Shown here one piece after another: positions 35,034 to 43,853 of a stretch of 64,000 nt of DNA. The notes below the pieces were generated by a model. The model was not told where the DNA came from, did no database searches, and worked only from the letters and a program-made list of their open reading frames with translations. This stretch comes from Gammaproteobacteria bacterium (lineage in GTDB: Bacteria; Pseudomonadota; Gammaproteobacteria; Xanthomonadales; SZUA-36). Location: positions 30,615 through 94,614 of the forward strand of contig JAJRYF010000037.1 in assembly GCA_024275935.1 (NCBI GenBank), written 5' to 3'. How positions within the stretch are numbered: the first letter of the stretch is position 1; each line of letters begins with the position of its first letter. The translations under genes and the position numbers were made by a program.

Positions 35034-36342
35034 CCAAATCGGCCCCTAGTGCCCGCATATCAGCGATAAAATCAGGGTAAGAAGTTGCTATCATTTCCGT
35101 TCCCAGCACACACACGCGCTGTTTTGAGCGTAAACCACAAACCAGCAAGCTCATCGCGCAACGGTGATCCCCATGGCCATCAACTTCGCCGCCACGAAAA
35201 GCAAAATCAGCATCTCCATAGACATCAAAGCCATCGGCATATTCATCCACTCTTACACCTAATTGTCTTAACCCTTTACTCATTACTGCAATTCTATCAC
35301 TCTCTTTAACTCGTAGCTCTGCTGCTCCGCGAACCCTGGTAACCCCGCTTGCAACTGCCGCAGCAACCATCAAAATCGGAAATTCATCAATCATTCCAGG
35401 AACCCAATCTATTGGTACATCTACGCCATGTAACTTTGAGCTACGAACCCGCAAGTCTGCAACCGGCTCACCAGCCTGCTCTGAAATAGCTGTGATTTCA
35501 ATCTCAGCACCCATCTGGCGTAAGATATCAAGCAAACGCGCCCTAGTAGGATTGTTACTGACATTGGCAATGGTAATATTTGAGCCCGGCACAATCAGGC
35601 TGGCCACCACTGCAAAAGCAGCTGAGGAAATATCTGCCGGCACCTGCATGTTTAGCGGTTGCAAGCTGGTAGTTGGTAACAATTTTACCGTACTCCCCTG
35701 ACTTTTCAGCTTTGCTCCCTGATCCCTGAGCATTCTTTCGCTATGGTCACGAGAAAGCAACGGCTCAGTAAGACTGGCTGTTACCCCGGCACAAATAGCT
35801 GCCAACAACAGGCAAGACTTTACCTGTGCGCTGGCAACCGGACTTTGGTATTCGATTGCCTGCAAGCCTGGGCTCGGCGAAATTTGTAATGGTGGGCTGC
35901 CATTATTACTCTGAATCTTGGCACCCATCTGTTGCAATGGCTTTACCACTCTGGACATTGGCCGAGTATTCAAAGAGGCATCACCAGATAGTGTTGCTGC
36001 AAATGACTGGGCTGACAGTACCCCGGCAAATAAGCGCATAGCGGTCCCAGAATTACCCATATCTAAGAGCCCATTAGCAGGCCTCAATAGGCCGTTCAGA
36101 CCTACTCCGGAGATTTTCAATTTATTGTTATCCCTAACTACGCCAGCACCTAGTTGCTCACAAGCGGCAAGTGTTGCCAAAGTATCTTCGGCTTGCAAGA
36201 AGCCCTCAATCTCACTGACACCATCAGCCAACAAGGAAAATATAGCTGCGCGGTGGGAGATTGACTTATCTCCCGGTGGCTTGAGCGCGCCCTGCAAGCC
36301 GCTAGCCACAGCTTTGAAAGATAATGCCGTAGCCTCAGGCAT
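35026..36342 (-). CDS. aroA: 3-phosphoshikimate 1-carboxyvinyltransferase (EPSP synthase)
   Basis: Sixth step of the shikimate pathway, adding enolpyruvyl from PEP to shikimate-3-phosphate. 438 residues with PPGDKSISHRAA, the LDMGNSGTAMRL PEP-site motif and RVKESDRI. In Pseudomonas the homologue carries an N-terminal prephenate dehydrogenase (TyrA); here no such domain or gene is present between hisC and aroA. It overlaps hisC by 8 nt and cmk by 8 nt. Confidence 0.97.
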   Translation of the reverse strand: MPEATALSFKAVASGLQGALKPPGDKSISHRAAIFSLLADGVSEIEGFLQAEDTLATLAACEQLGAGVVRDNNKLKISGVGLNGLLRPANGLLDMGNSGTAMRLFAGVLSAQSFAATLSGDASLNTRPMSRVVKPLQQMGAKIQSNNGSPPLQISPSPGLQAIEYQSPVASAQVKSCLLLAAICAGVTASLTEPLLSRDHSERMLRDQGAKLKSQGSTVKLLPTTSLQPLNMQVPADISSAAFAVVASLIVPGSNITIANVSNNPTRARLLDILRQMGAEIEITAISEQAGEPVADLRVRSSKLHGVDVPIDWVPGMIDEFPILMVAAAVASGVTRVRGAAELRVKESDRIAVMSKGLRQLGVRVDEYADGFDVYGDADFAFRGGEVDGHGDHRCAMSLLVCGLRSKQRVCVLGTEMIATSYPDFIADMRALGADLDE

Positions 36343-37447
36343 AAATAGCCTGCAATGCGTTCAACAACTGATCGTTTTGTGCTTGCATACCAATAGTTAT
36401 ACGCAAGTGATTTGGCAACCCATAATTACCTACTGGCCGAACAATTACCGAACGCCTTAATAAGGCTTCATATACCGGCATAGCTGCAGCCCCCATATCA
36501 GTGAGAATAAAGTTACCTGCTGAGGGAATGGTTTGTAAACCCAATGCTTGCAGGCCAGATTGTAATTGCTGCATACCCACACGGTTAACCGCCTTAGTTT
36601 CAGCCAAAAACTCAGTATCGCCCAGAGCCGCCTCAGCCGCCAGTAGCGCCAAAGAGTTAACATTGAAAGGCTGTCTGACCCGATTAAGCACTGCTGCTAT
36701 CTGAGGGTTTGATAGCGCGTACCCCACCCGCATCCCCGCCAGCCCAAAGGCCTTGGAGAAAGTCCTGGTTATCACCAGATTGGAATATTTTTCTAACCAT
36801 CGAGTAGTATCTGTCTCAGCTTCAGAGTATTCCAGATAGGCCTCATCAAGCACGATTAAACAGTTCTCCGGGATATTGCCAATAAAGCTTTCCAGTTCCA
36901 GCATATCCAAGCAGGTTCCAGTAGGGTTGTTTGGATTGGCAACAAATACGATCCGTGTATTACTATCAATAAGCTCTGCCATAGCTTGCAAATCATGCCC
37001 CAATGGCATTTCACTTGCAGCTGGTAGCGCCGGAGCAATTCTGGCTTCCGCCCCAACCGCTTGAGTTGCTATCGGGTAAACCGCGAAGCAATACTCTGAA
37101 AACACCGCATTATGTACTGGCGATAACCAGGCCTCAGCTAGCAGCACCAGTACATCATTGGAGCCATTACCCAGAGTAATACATTCAGCTTGTACGCCAT
37201 GGCACTGCGACAACGCTAACTTCAAATCAAAGCCATTGGCATCTGGATACAAATTCAACTCACCCAGACCGCCAACAATGGCTTTAAGGGCGGCCGGACT
37301 GCTACCCAGAGGGTTCTCATTAGATGCGAGTTTAATGATATTGCTAACGCCGTATTCTCGTTCCAGTTCAGCAATAGGTTTGCCCGGCAAATACGGGTGC
37401 AAGCCCTGAACCCCGGGCGTGGCTAACTGCAAGAAGTCACAAGCCAT
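36335..37447 (-). CDS. hisC: Histidinol-phosphate/aromatic aminotransferase
   Basis: PLP aminotransferase of fold type I, 370 residues. The Schiff-base Lys is in RTFSKAFGLAGMRVGY and other PLP contacts are in ANPNNPTGT and LDEAYLEY. Its position between pheA and aroA corresponds to hisC2 of Pseudomonas, so it may act mainly on aromatic 2-oxo acids (phenylpyruvate, prephenate) as well as imidazole-acetol phosphate. It lies 2 bases after pheA. Confidence 0.93.
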   Translation of the reverse strand: MACDFLQLATPGVQGLHPYLPGKPIAELEREYGVSNIIKLASNENPLGSSPAALKAIVGGLGELNLYPDANGFDLKLALSQCHGVQAECITLGNGSNDVLVLLAEAWLSPVHNAVFSEYCFAVYPIATQAVGAEARIAPALPAASEMPLGHDLQAMAELIDSNTRIVFVANPNNPTGTCLDMLELESFIGNIPENCLIVLDEAYLEYSEAETDTTRWLEKYSNLVITRTFSKAFGLAGMRVGYALSNPQIAAVLNRVRQPFNVNSLALLAAEAALGDTEFLAETKAVNRVGMQQLQSGLQALGLQTIPSAGNFILTDMGAAAMPVYEALLRRSVIVRPVGNYGLPNHLRITIGMQAQNDQLLNALQAIYA

Positions 37448-37449
37448 AA

Positions 37450-38583
37450 TTATTTCTCTCCATTTTTCTGATCAGGGGATTCCGCCAGCGCTTGCGGGTA
37501 CGAGCCCAGAACTCGAACCATGCTACTGCTTTTGCCTAGCTCGGCAAGCACTGAGCGCAAGGGCTCACGCTCGGCGTGACCAAGCACATCGATAAAAAAC
37601 ACATAGCCCCAAGTAGATTCTCGCGAAGGTCTTGACTCTATTCTGGTCATGTTGATGTTATGCCGATTTAGCGGCTCTAGCAAGGAGTACAAGTCGCCTG
37701 GCCCATCGCCTTCAGCAGTTGCCATCAACAAAGTTGTTTTGTCCGCACCACTGGCAGCAAACAGCCCTCTACCAAGCACCAAAAAACGAGTCGAATTATC
37801 TTGCTGGTCTTCAATGGCTGAAAATTTTATCGGTAAATTATAAATACTAGCGGCTGCACGACTAGCGATAGCGGCGGCATCCGGACTATAACGAGCCCGA
37901 CGAGCCGCCTCGGCATTGCTGCTAACGGCAATACATTCAGCTGTTGGCAAATGCTGCTGGATCCAGCGACGACATTGAGAAAGGGATTGCTGGTGCGAAT
38001 AAATTCGTTCGATTTTACCCAGGTCACTGGCATGGCTAAGTAAATTCTGATGCACCCTGAGAGTAATTTCACCACAAATTTTAAGCTCTGAGGTAGCGAA
38101 AATATCTAGGGTGTGACTAACCACGCCTTGGGTTGAGTTTTCAATGGGAACTACTCCGAAATCAGCTTCCTTAGACTCTACCTGCTGGAATACATCTTCT
38201 ATTCCGGCAACTGCGATAGTGTCATTTGAATGCCCAAAGTGTCGTTGCACAGCTTGCTGAGTAAAGGTTCCCTCCGGCCCCAAGTAGGCGATACGGAGTG
38301 GTTCTTGCTGCGCCAGACAGGCGGACATGATCTCCCGAAACAAGCGTAACATTTCTTCATCACTCAGTGGCCCCTGGTTATGCTCACGCACTGCCCTTAA
38401 CACCTGCGCCTCGCGCTCAGGCCGGTAATAATCTACCGCTGCTGCCAGTTTACCTTTGGCTGCGCCAACATTGAGCGCCAGTTCTGCCCGTGCAGAAATA
38501 AGTTCCTGTATCTGCCGATCAAGAGCATCAATCCGCTTGCGAACACTGTTTAAATCCAATGACTTAGAGTTATTTTCATCCAT
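37450..38583 (-). CDS. pheA: Bifunctional chorismate mutase / prephenate dehydratase (P-protein)
   Basis: Converts chorismate to prephenate and then phenylpyruvate. 377 residues: an AroQ-type mutase (about 8-95, VRKRIDALDRQIQELI), a prephenate dehydratase domain (YLGPEGTFTQQAV, FGVVPIENSTQG, the DNSTRFLVLG motif), and a C-terminal ACT domain with the Phe-binding ESRPSR motif, so feedback inhibition by phenylalanine is expected. The ATG at 38583 overlaps the serC stop as ATGGATGA; a more upstream start would lie within serC. Confidence 0.96.
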   Translation of the reverse strand: MDENNSKSLDLNSVRKRIDALDRQIQELISARAELALNVGAAKGKLAAAVDYYRPEREAQVLRAVREHNQGPLSDEEMLRLFREIMSACLAQQEPLRIAYLGPEGTFTQQAVQRHFGHSNDTIAVAGIEDVFQQVESKEADFGVVPIENSTQGVVSHTLDIFATSELKICGEITLRVHQNLLSHASDLGKIERIYSHQQSLSQCRRWIQQHLPTAECIAVSSNAEAARRARYSPDAAAIASRAAASIYNLPIKFSAIEDQQDNSTRFLVLGRGLFAASGADKTTLLMATAEGDGPGDLYSLLEPLNRHNINMTRIESRPSRESTWGYVFFIDVLGHAEREPLRSVLAELGKSSSMVRVLGSYPQALAESPDQKNGEK

Positions 38584-39655
38584 ATTTGCTCTCAAATTCA
38601 CGCATAAATTCCACCAGAGTTTCCAGTTCAGTAAACGGCATTGCATTGTACAGGCTGGCGCGCAAGCCGCCTATAGCGCGATGCCCCTTCAAGCCTGTCA
38701 TACCAGCTGCTTGTGCTTGCTGCAGAAACATATTTTCCAGCTCCTGGTGCTGCAAACTAAAGGCCACATTTATGCGTGACCGAAAGTTTTTTGCAATCTG
38801 GTTGTGGTAAAAACCGCTGCTGTCAATTTGGGAGTAAAGCAAGCTCGAGCGTTTAATTGCTGCCTGCTCCATCATTGGCAAGCCGCCCCCTGAGTCGATC
38901 CAGTCCAACACTAAAGCTGCTACATACCAATTAAAGACCGGTGGCGTATTCAACATTGAGTTCTTATCTGCAAGCAAGCGGTAATTAAACATTGCCGGCA
39001 AATCTTTTGGGGCGTGCTCCAGCAAGCTGCGTTTTATCAACACGAATGTTAACCCGGCTGGGCCTGCATTTTTTTGCGCACCAGCATAAATCAAACCAAA
39101 CCGATCAATATCTATAGGTTTGGATAAGAAATCCGATGACATATCCGCGACCAACGGCAAATCAATCTCCGGAATTTTTGGGTAGGCAACACCGTGAATA
39201 GTTTCATTACTGGTTATATGCACATAACCGCTGGACTCGTCCAACTGCCAGTCTGCCTGCGCTGGTATTTCACTATAAGCTAAGGCTTCAGAGCTGGCTG
39301 CTATTCTGGCCGGGGCAACTTTTGTCGCCTCCAGATAAGCGCGTTGTGACCAATGCCCGGTGATAATATGCTCGGCAAAACCAAGTGCCGACAAGTTCAT
39401 CGCGCTCAAGCTAAACTGGCTACTGGCACCGCCAGATAGAAATAAGACTGCCCAACCATTATCCAGCCCTAGCAGTTGCCGCAAACGCTGCTCAGAGCGG
39501 TGGGCAATCTGAGCAAATAGGTCACTGCGGTGACTCATCTCCAATACCGATATTCCACTACCCTGATAGTCAAGTAGCTCAGCTTGTACCTGTTGTAATA
39601 CCGGCGCAGGTAATTTCGCTGGACCGGGGTTAAAATTGATGATTTGTTGCCTCAT
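38576..39655 (-). CDS. serC: Phosphoserine aminotransferase
   Basis: Makes phosphoserine in serine synthesis and a pyridoxine precursor. 359 residues with FNPGPAKLP at the start and the PLP Lys in IYAGAQKNAGPAGL. It heads the serC-pheA-hisC-aroA-cmk block. In Pseudomonas gyrA lies upstream; here a ThrE-type exporter gene diverges from it, with 77 bases holding both promoters. Confidence 0.97.
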   Translation of the reverse strand: MRQQIINFNPGPAKLPAPVLQQVQAELLDYQGSGISVLEMSHRSDLFAQIAHRSEQRLRQLLGLDNGWAVLFLSGGASSQFSLSAMNLSALGFAEHIITGHWSQRAYLEATKVAPARIAASSEALAYSEIPAQADWQLDESSGYVHITSNETIHGVAYPKIPEIDLPLVADMSSDFLSKPIDIDRFGLIYAGAQKNAGPAGLTFVLIKRSLLEHAPKDLPAMFNYRLLADKNSMLNTPPVFNWYVAALVLDWIDSGGGLPMMEQAAIKRSSLLYSQIDSSGFYHNQIAKNFRSRINVAFSLQHQELENMFLQQAQAAGMTGLKGHRAIGGLRASLYNAMPFTELETLVEFMREFESKYG

Positions 39656-39732
39656 TTTCTAATAAAATATCGTAATCTAAGTAATAAGGTTTATTCTATG
39701 CTATTGCAGTACCATTTTTACAGGCATTAACC

Positions 39733-41001
39733 ATGTATCGACATTCAACCCAGACAGAAGATGCGCTAACTGATGATCAGGTCGTAACGCTACCTTCGGA
39801 TCAGAACCCCAAATCGGCATTTATTATGCGCCTTGGGCGCGCGCTGCTAGCACTGGGCTCACCTGCCCATCGGATTGAAACCACCTTATCTATGGTCGCT
39901 AATCGATTGGGTCTTGATTCTCAATTTTTTTCAACGCCTACTGCACTGGTAGCATCGTTAGGCAATACCCAACAAACCCACACCTATCTGGTACGGGTTG
40001 AAACCACAGAAATTGACTTGGGAAAGCTCTCTGACATTCTCGAAGTAATGGATAAAGTATCTGATGAGGATATAAACATCCGGCAAGCCAACTGTGAGAT
40101 TACCGAGATTTACTCTGCCCCGCCTCGGTACGGAGCATTTCTAACTTGGCTAGCCTTTACCCTGATTTCAGCTAGCGTAGCCATCATTCTGGGAGGTGGC
40201 TGGCATGAAATGCTATTGGCGGCGGTTATCGGCTGTGTTGTTGGCTGGTTAAACTTTGCCGGCAAATACCTTGAGGCCCTGCGACGATTATTTGTACCAA
40301 TTGCCGCTGTTAGCGGGTCTCTTATAGCAAATTTATATGTGGCAGCAATTCCTGGTACTGACTTATTACTGCCTATAATCGCCGGTTTGATTATTCTTAT
40401 ACCCGGTATGGATTTGACCATGGGTACCCGTGAACTTGCCAGCGGGCATCTAGTATCTGGGTCCGCACGAATTTCCGGAGCGATTTTAGTGTTGATGACA
40501 ATTTTGTTCGGTATGCTGGTGGGCAATTACCTGGGTGAAGAAGTGGTTGGTGCGATTAACTCAAGCCCCCCTGTTGCCATAGCTGGCTGGATTCGTTACC
40601 TGACCTTGCCACTGTCCGCCTTCGCCTTCACCATCCTGTTTCGCGCCCGCCCCAGAGACTTTATCTGGATTCTAGCTGCTTGCTATCTGTCAGTCCTAGC
40701 TCTTAAGTTCAGCCAAATGATAAGTACAACTATAATTGCCGCTGCCCTGGCCGCAATAATCATTGGAATAGCTGCAAATTTGTTCGCGCGTATCAGTACG
40801 CGGCCATCAGCAGTGATCTATGTTCCGGCTTTATTACTGTTAGTACCAGGAGCATTAGGCTTTCGCTCGCTGACTGAAATTTTACAGCAAAATGTAATTT
40901 CCGGACTAGAGGGATTTATGAATGTGGCGCTAACAGCTATTGCGCTGGCCACAGGTATGGTAATCTCCTCGGTTCTGGTACCATCCAAAAATGAATTCTA
41001 A
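39733..41001 (+). CDS. Threonine/serine exporter family protein (ThrE-like)
   Basis: 422 residues. An N-terminal cytoplasmic domain (about 25-130, starting FIMRLGRALLALGSPAHRIE) is followed by around ten transmembrane helices in two halves (DUF1212/ThrE and ThrE_2). This is the single-chain form of the family that exports threonine and serine in Corynebacterium. It is divergent from serC, so a link with serine homeostasis is plausible. The PHA-granule-type gene follows 16 bases later. Confidence 0.9.
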   Translation: MYRHSTQTEDALTDDQVVTLPSDQNPKSAFIMRLGRALLALGSPAHRIETTLSMVANRLGLDSQFFSTPTALVASLGNTQQTHTYLVRVETTEIDLGKLSDILEVMDKVSDEDINIRQANCEITEIYSAPPRYGAFLTWLAFTLISASVAIILGGGWHEMLLAAVIGCVVGWLNFAGKYLEALRRLFVPIAAVSGSLIANLYVAAIPGTDLLLPIIAGLIILIPGMDLTMGTRELASGHLVSGSARISGAILVLMTILFGMLVGNYLGEEVVGAINSSPPVAIAGWIRYLTLPLSAFAFTILFRARPRDFIWILAACYLSVLALKFSQMISTTIIAAALAAIIIGIAANLFARISTRPSAVIYVPALLLLVPGALGFRSLTEILQQNVISGLEGFMNVALTAIALATGMVISSVLVPSKNEF

Positions 41002-41017
41002 AAACACGGAAGCCTAA

Positions 41018-41296
41018 ATGTCTTATATTGATATCTCCCACACCCACCAACTCGACCATGATGACGCAAAAGCGTTAGCAGACGAGGTTGCCGCTGATCT
41101 AGCTGGTAACTACTCAGTAGAATACGCTTGGGAAAATGGCGTTCTTTATTTTGAACGCAGCGGTGCCTATGGGCAAATTGATATTGATGATAGTGAAATA
41201 AGAATTCAGGCAGAATTGAGTTTCCCACTTAATTTATTGAAACATAGCATTGAATCTGAAATTCAAAAAGTTCTTAAACAGCACCTTGTTGCTTAG
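41018..41296 (+). CDS. Polyhydroxyalkanoic acid system family protein (PHA_gran_rgn)
   Basis: 92-residue protein beginning YIDISHTHQLDHDDAK, the family opening, followed by an antiparallel segment (YSVEYAWENGVLYFERSGAYGQIDI) seen here in pieces. Family members are coded near PHA synthase or phasin genes and are thought to act at granules. No PHA synthase is in the window, but a phasin and a wax-ester system lie within 10 kb. Its stop codon overlaps that of the convergent 235-residue gene. Confidence 0.85.
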   Translation: MSYIDISHTHQLDHDDAKALADEVAADLAGNYSVEYAWENGVLYFERSGAYGQIDIDDSEIRIQAELSFPLNLLKHSIESEIQKVLKQHLVA

Positions 41297-42000
41297 GGAG
41301 CCTCTTTGGGGTCAAAAATACCATCCAAAAATTCAGCTTCCCGTTGCTCCAAAGATTCAAGAAACTCTTCAATATCCGGCATCCCAAGGAAAGCGCTTAA
41401 ACCCTTTTCCAAAAAGTCATGCAACTTAGCAAAACCTGCAACTTTTGCAGGCAAGCGCATTATCTTCAACAACTGCAAAGTAAATGGTCTGCTGACTTCT
41501 TTACGCAAGGCGTTACCAAGATGAATAATCCCCTCAACCTGTAAGCGTTTGCGTGATTCAGCACCCAACTGCTGGTTAGCTCCTGAATATTGGCGTAGGC
41601 TAAGCAGCTCAACATTCACTCCACTCGATATAAGTTGCTGGGTGATATCCATATCCAGACGAATACTCAGCGCCTGGAATTTCATTGCCTCAGCAAGGGC
41701 AGCCAAAAGTGATACCGGCAACATACGGACCATTATTGAATATACTTTTTCCAGGTCATGATTGCGCTCGATAAAACCCAAACCACCATATAGCTCAGTT
41801 AGAAAAAACTCTAAAGCTGGAGCGAAATCAGGCTGCGCCAAAAAATCACGGTAATCTCTGGCCATTCTTTGTTGCTGAAAAGTTTGTAGAAACTGAAGTT
41901 CGACCAAAGGCCAGCCATCAGACTCTAGCTCCACAACCACCAATTGATTCTCTCTCAGAGCTTGCTTTAGATTATCAGCAAACTCTGCTCTGCCGGGCAA
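41293..42000 (-). CDS. Uncharacterised protein (235 aa)
   Basis: I do not recognise a characterised family. The sequence is helical and soluble, without signal peptide or membrane helix. Notable segments are FFLTELYGGLGFIERNHDL and VYSIMVRMLPVSLLAALAEA. It probably starts at a TTG 5 bases after the peroxiredoxin stop, with AAGGGA very close to it; the start is uncertain. The tight spacing suggests co-transcription with the peroxiredoxin gene. Its stop overlaps the convergent PHA-granule gene. Confidence 0.75.
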   Translation of the reverse strand: MPGRAEFADNLKQALRENQLVVVELESDGWPLVELQFLQTFQQQRMARDYRDFLAQPDFAPALEFFLTELYGGLGFIERNHDLEKVYSIMVRMLPVSLLAALAEAMKFQALSIRLDMDITQQLISSGVNVELLSLRQYSGANQQLGAESRKRLQVEGIIHLGNALRKEVSRPFTLQLLKIMRLPAKVAGFAKLHDFLEKGLSAFLGMPDIEEFLESLEQREAEFLDGIFDPKEAP

Positions 42001-42005
42001 TTCCC

Positions 42006-42455
42006 TTACCCCTCTAAGCTCTTAATCGCCTGTAATAACTCATCGCGTTTGCGCCGGAAAATTGCTAGTGACTCAATATGCTCATACCGAACCACTTGGT
42101 CTTCATCCAGTAAAAAAACTGCGCGCTTTATGCCCAGCAACCCCTTGCAATCCCAGTCTGCCGCGACGGCCAGGTCAGGGTCACTCAGTAATGGGAACGG
42201 TAGCTTGTGCTTAGCTTTAAAGCGTTGATGCGACTCTACGCTATCGGCGCTAATCCCTACGATGTCGACTCCAAGGTCGCCAAAGTCTGAGATTCCATCA
42301 CGGTAATCACATAACTGGCTGGTACAAACGGGGGTGTTGTCCCCAGGGTAGAAAACCAACATTAGTTTCTTACCTTTCCATTGGCTTAGTTTGCGTAACT
42401 TGCCCTGATCATCTTTAAGTTCAAAATCAGGTGCTTGCGTATCTATCATACTCAT
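42006..42455 (-). CDS. Peroxiredoxin (AhpC/TSA, BCP-like)
   Basis: Thiol peroxidase of 149 residues. The peroxidatic Cys is in YPGDNTPVCTSQLCDYRD, where the second Cys five residues later resembles the resolving Cys of BCP/PrxQ. The ATG at 42455 is preferred, with an AAGAG ribosome site 7 nt away; a TTG 24 nt further upstream would also read. It is followed closely by the 235-residue unknown gene. Confidence 0.92.
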   Translation of the reverse strand: MSMIDTQAPDFELKDDQGKLRKLSQWKGKKLMLVFYPGDNTPVCTSQLCDYRDGISDFGDLGVDIVGISADSVESHQRFKAKHKLPFPLLSDPDLAVAADWDCKGLLGIKRAVFLLDEDQVVRYEHIESLAIFRRKRDELLQAIKSLEG

Positions 42456-42558
42456 AAGGTGCTCTTTTACTGCTTCCAAAGTCTTATTGTAGCAACTATT
42501 TCTGGCAAGATAGCGCCAGCGGGTTTAGAATGCTCCGAGGCCTATAACTAGAGACAGC

Positions 42559-43797
42559 ATGCTTACCATCCACCAAAGCGAATTACCACGCACCAATAAA
42601 GTCCCGGCAATAGGGCTAGCCATAGCTGGAGGCGGTCCTTTAGGCGCTATTTATGAGCTTGGGGCGCTGCGAGCAATGGATGAGGCCATTCCCGGCCTAC
42701 AGATGGATAAACTAGATATCTATGTGGGTATTAGTGCCGGGGCATTAATTGCCTCATGCCTGGCTAATGGTATTAGTAGTGCCGAACTTTGCCGAGTGTT
42801 TATCGGCACTAATCATGCGGAATTTAAATTTGATCCTGAGCGCCTGCTACAGCCGGCATGGTCAGAATACCTTAAGCGCGCAGCTCAGATACCGGGCGCA
42901 GTTGGTCGACTTTTGCAGGAATATGTTCGCCACCCCTTTAGCAGCAGCACCGGCAGCTCTTTAAATGCGCTAGGAAAGATAGTCCCAACCGGGATATTTG
43001 ATAACACCACAATTGACAAATTTCTTGGGAAAGTTTTCAACCAGCCAGGTCGCAGCAATGACTTTAAAGAATTAAAAACCAAGCTGATTGTTCTGGCAGT
43101 AGACCTAGATACCGGCGAACTACGCCGTTTTGGTGGCGATGAAGACCTGGATATACCTATTTCCAAAGCGGTACAGGCCTCGACTGCTCTGCCAGGCTTG
43201 TTTCCACCAGTGCGTATTGGTGGGCAGGACTATGTAGATGGCGCCCTACGCCGCACCCTGCATGGTTCAGCAGCACTGGATGAAGGGCTGGATTTATTGT
43301 TAGGTATTAACCCACTGGTTCCGTACCACTCTAAGCGTAAGAAGTCTGCTTACCATCTAACCCAACATAATTTGGTCGAAGGTGGTCTACCACAAGTCAT
43401 TTCGCAAACATATCGGGCGATTTTACAATCACGCATGCGAGTTGGCTTTTCCAAGTATCGGAGCAACTATCCAGACTCAGACTTATTGCTACTCGAACCT
43501 GACAGCGATGATGAAGCTATTTTTTACACCAACTTATTTAGCTTCTCTAGTCGTTACAAACTAATTGAGCACGCCTATCAGGTAACTCGCAAAAACCTGT
43601 TGGAAAATAGTGAGCATTTAATACCCCTACTCGCACGCTATGGCTACGAGCTTGATGTAGGGCTATTACAAAAAAAGAAATACAGTATTCGCGACAGTCT
43701 TAAAAACGATCGGGGCGCAGATGCCCCGGTGGCAATTAAATTAAAGTCGGCACTAGACGACTTGGAAAATACACTTCGACACATTCAGCACCGTTAA
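42559..43797 (+). CDS. Patatin-like phospholipase family protein
   Basis: 412 residues. The oxyanion loop is AIAGGGPLGAIYELGAL (about 21-37), the elbow is GISAG (S59) and the acid is in YVDGALRR (D227), so the Ser-Asp dyad is complete. The GGGPLG form (Pro in place of Arg) is found in a patatin subgroup of lipid-storing proteobacteria. Its place beside the fatty acyl-CoA reductase makes a role in membrane-lipid or storage-lipid turnover plausible. It converges with that gene. Confidence 0.9.
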   Translation: MLTIHQSELPRTNKVPAIGLAIAGGGPLGAIYELGALRAMDEAIPGLQMDKLDIYVGISAGALIASCLANGISSAELCRVFIGTNHAEFKFDPERLLQPAWSEYLKRAAQIPGAVGRLLQEYVRHPFSSSTGSSLNALGKIVPTGIFDNTTIDKFLGKVFNQPGRSNDFKELKTKLIVLAVDLDTGELRRFGGDEDLDIPISKAVQASTALPGLFPPVRIGGQDYVDGALRRTLHGSAALDEGLDLLLGINPLVPYHSKRKKSAYHLTQHNLVEGGLPQVISQTYRAILQSRMRVGFSKYRSNYPDSDLLLLEPDSDDEAIFYTNLFSFSSRYKLIEHAYQVTRKNLLENSEHLIPLLARYGYELDVGLLQKKKYSIRDSLKNDRGADAPVAIKLKSALDDLENTLRHIQHR

Positions 43798-43804
43798 CTT
43801 AAAC

Positions 43805-43833
43805 CACCGGTGCGTAACGCAAACACACCGGTG
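43805..43833. terminator. Hairpin between convergent patatin and reductase genes
   Basis: Two copies of the self-complementary CACCGGTG, 13 bases apart, can pair as an 8-bp GC-rich stem. It lies between two convergent stops, as a bidirectional terminator would, but lacks T-runs. Confidence 0.4.
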
Positions 43834-43853
43834 TCCGAGTAAAACCAGAAACC

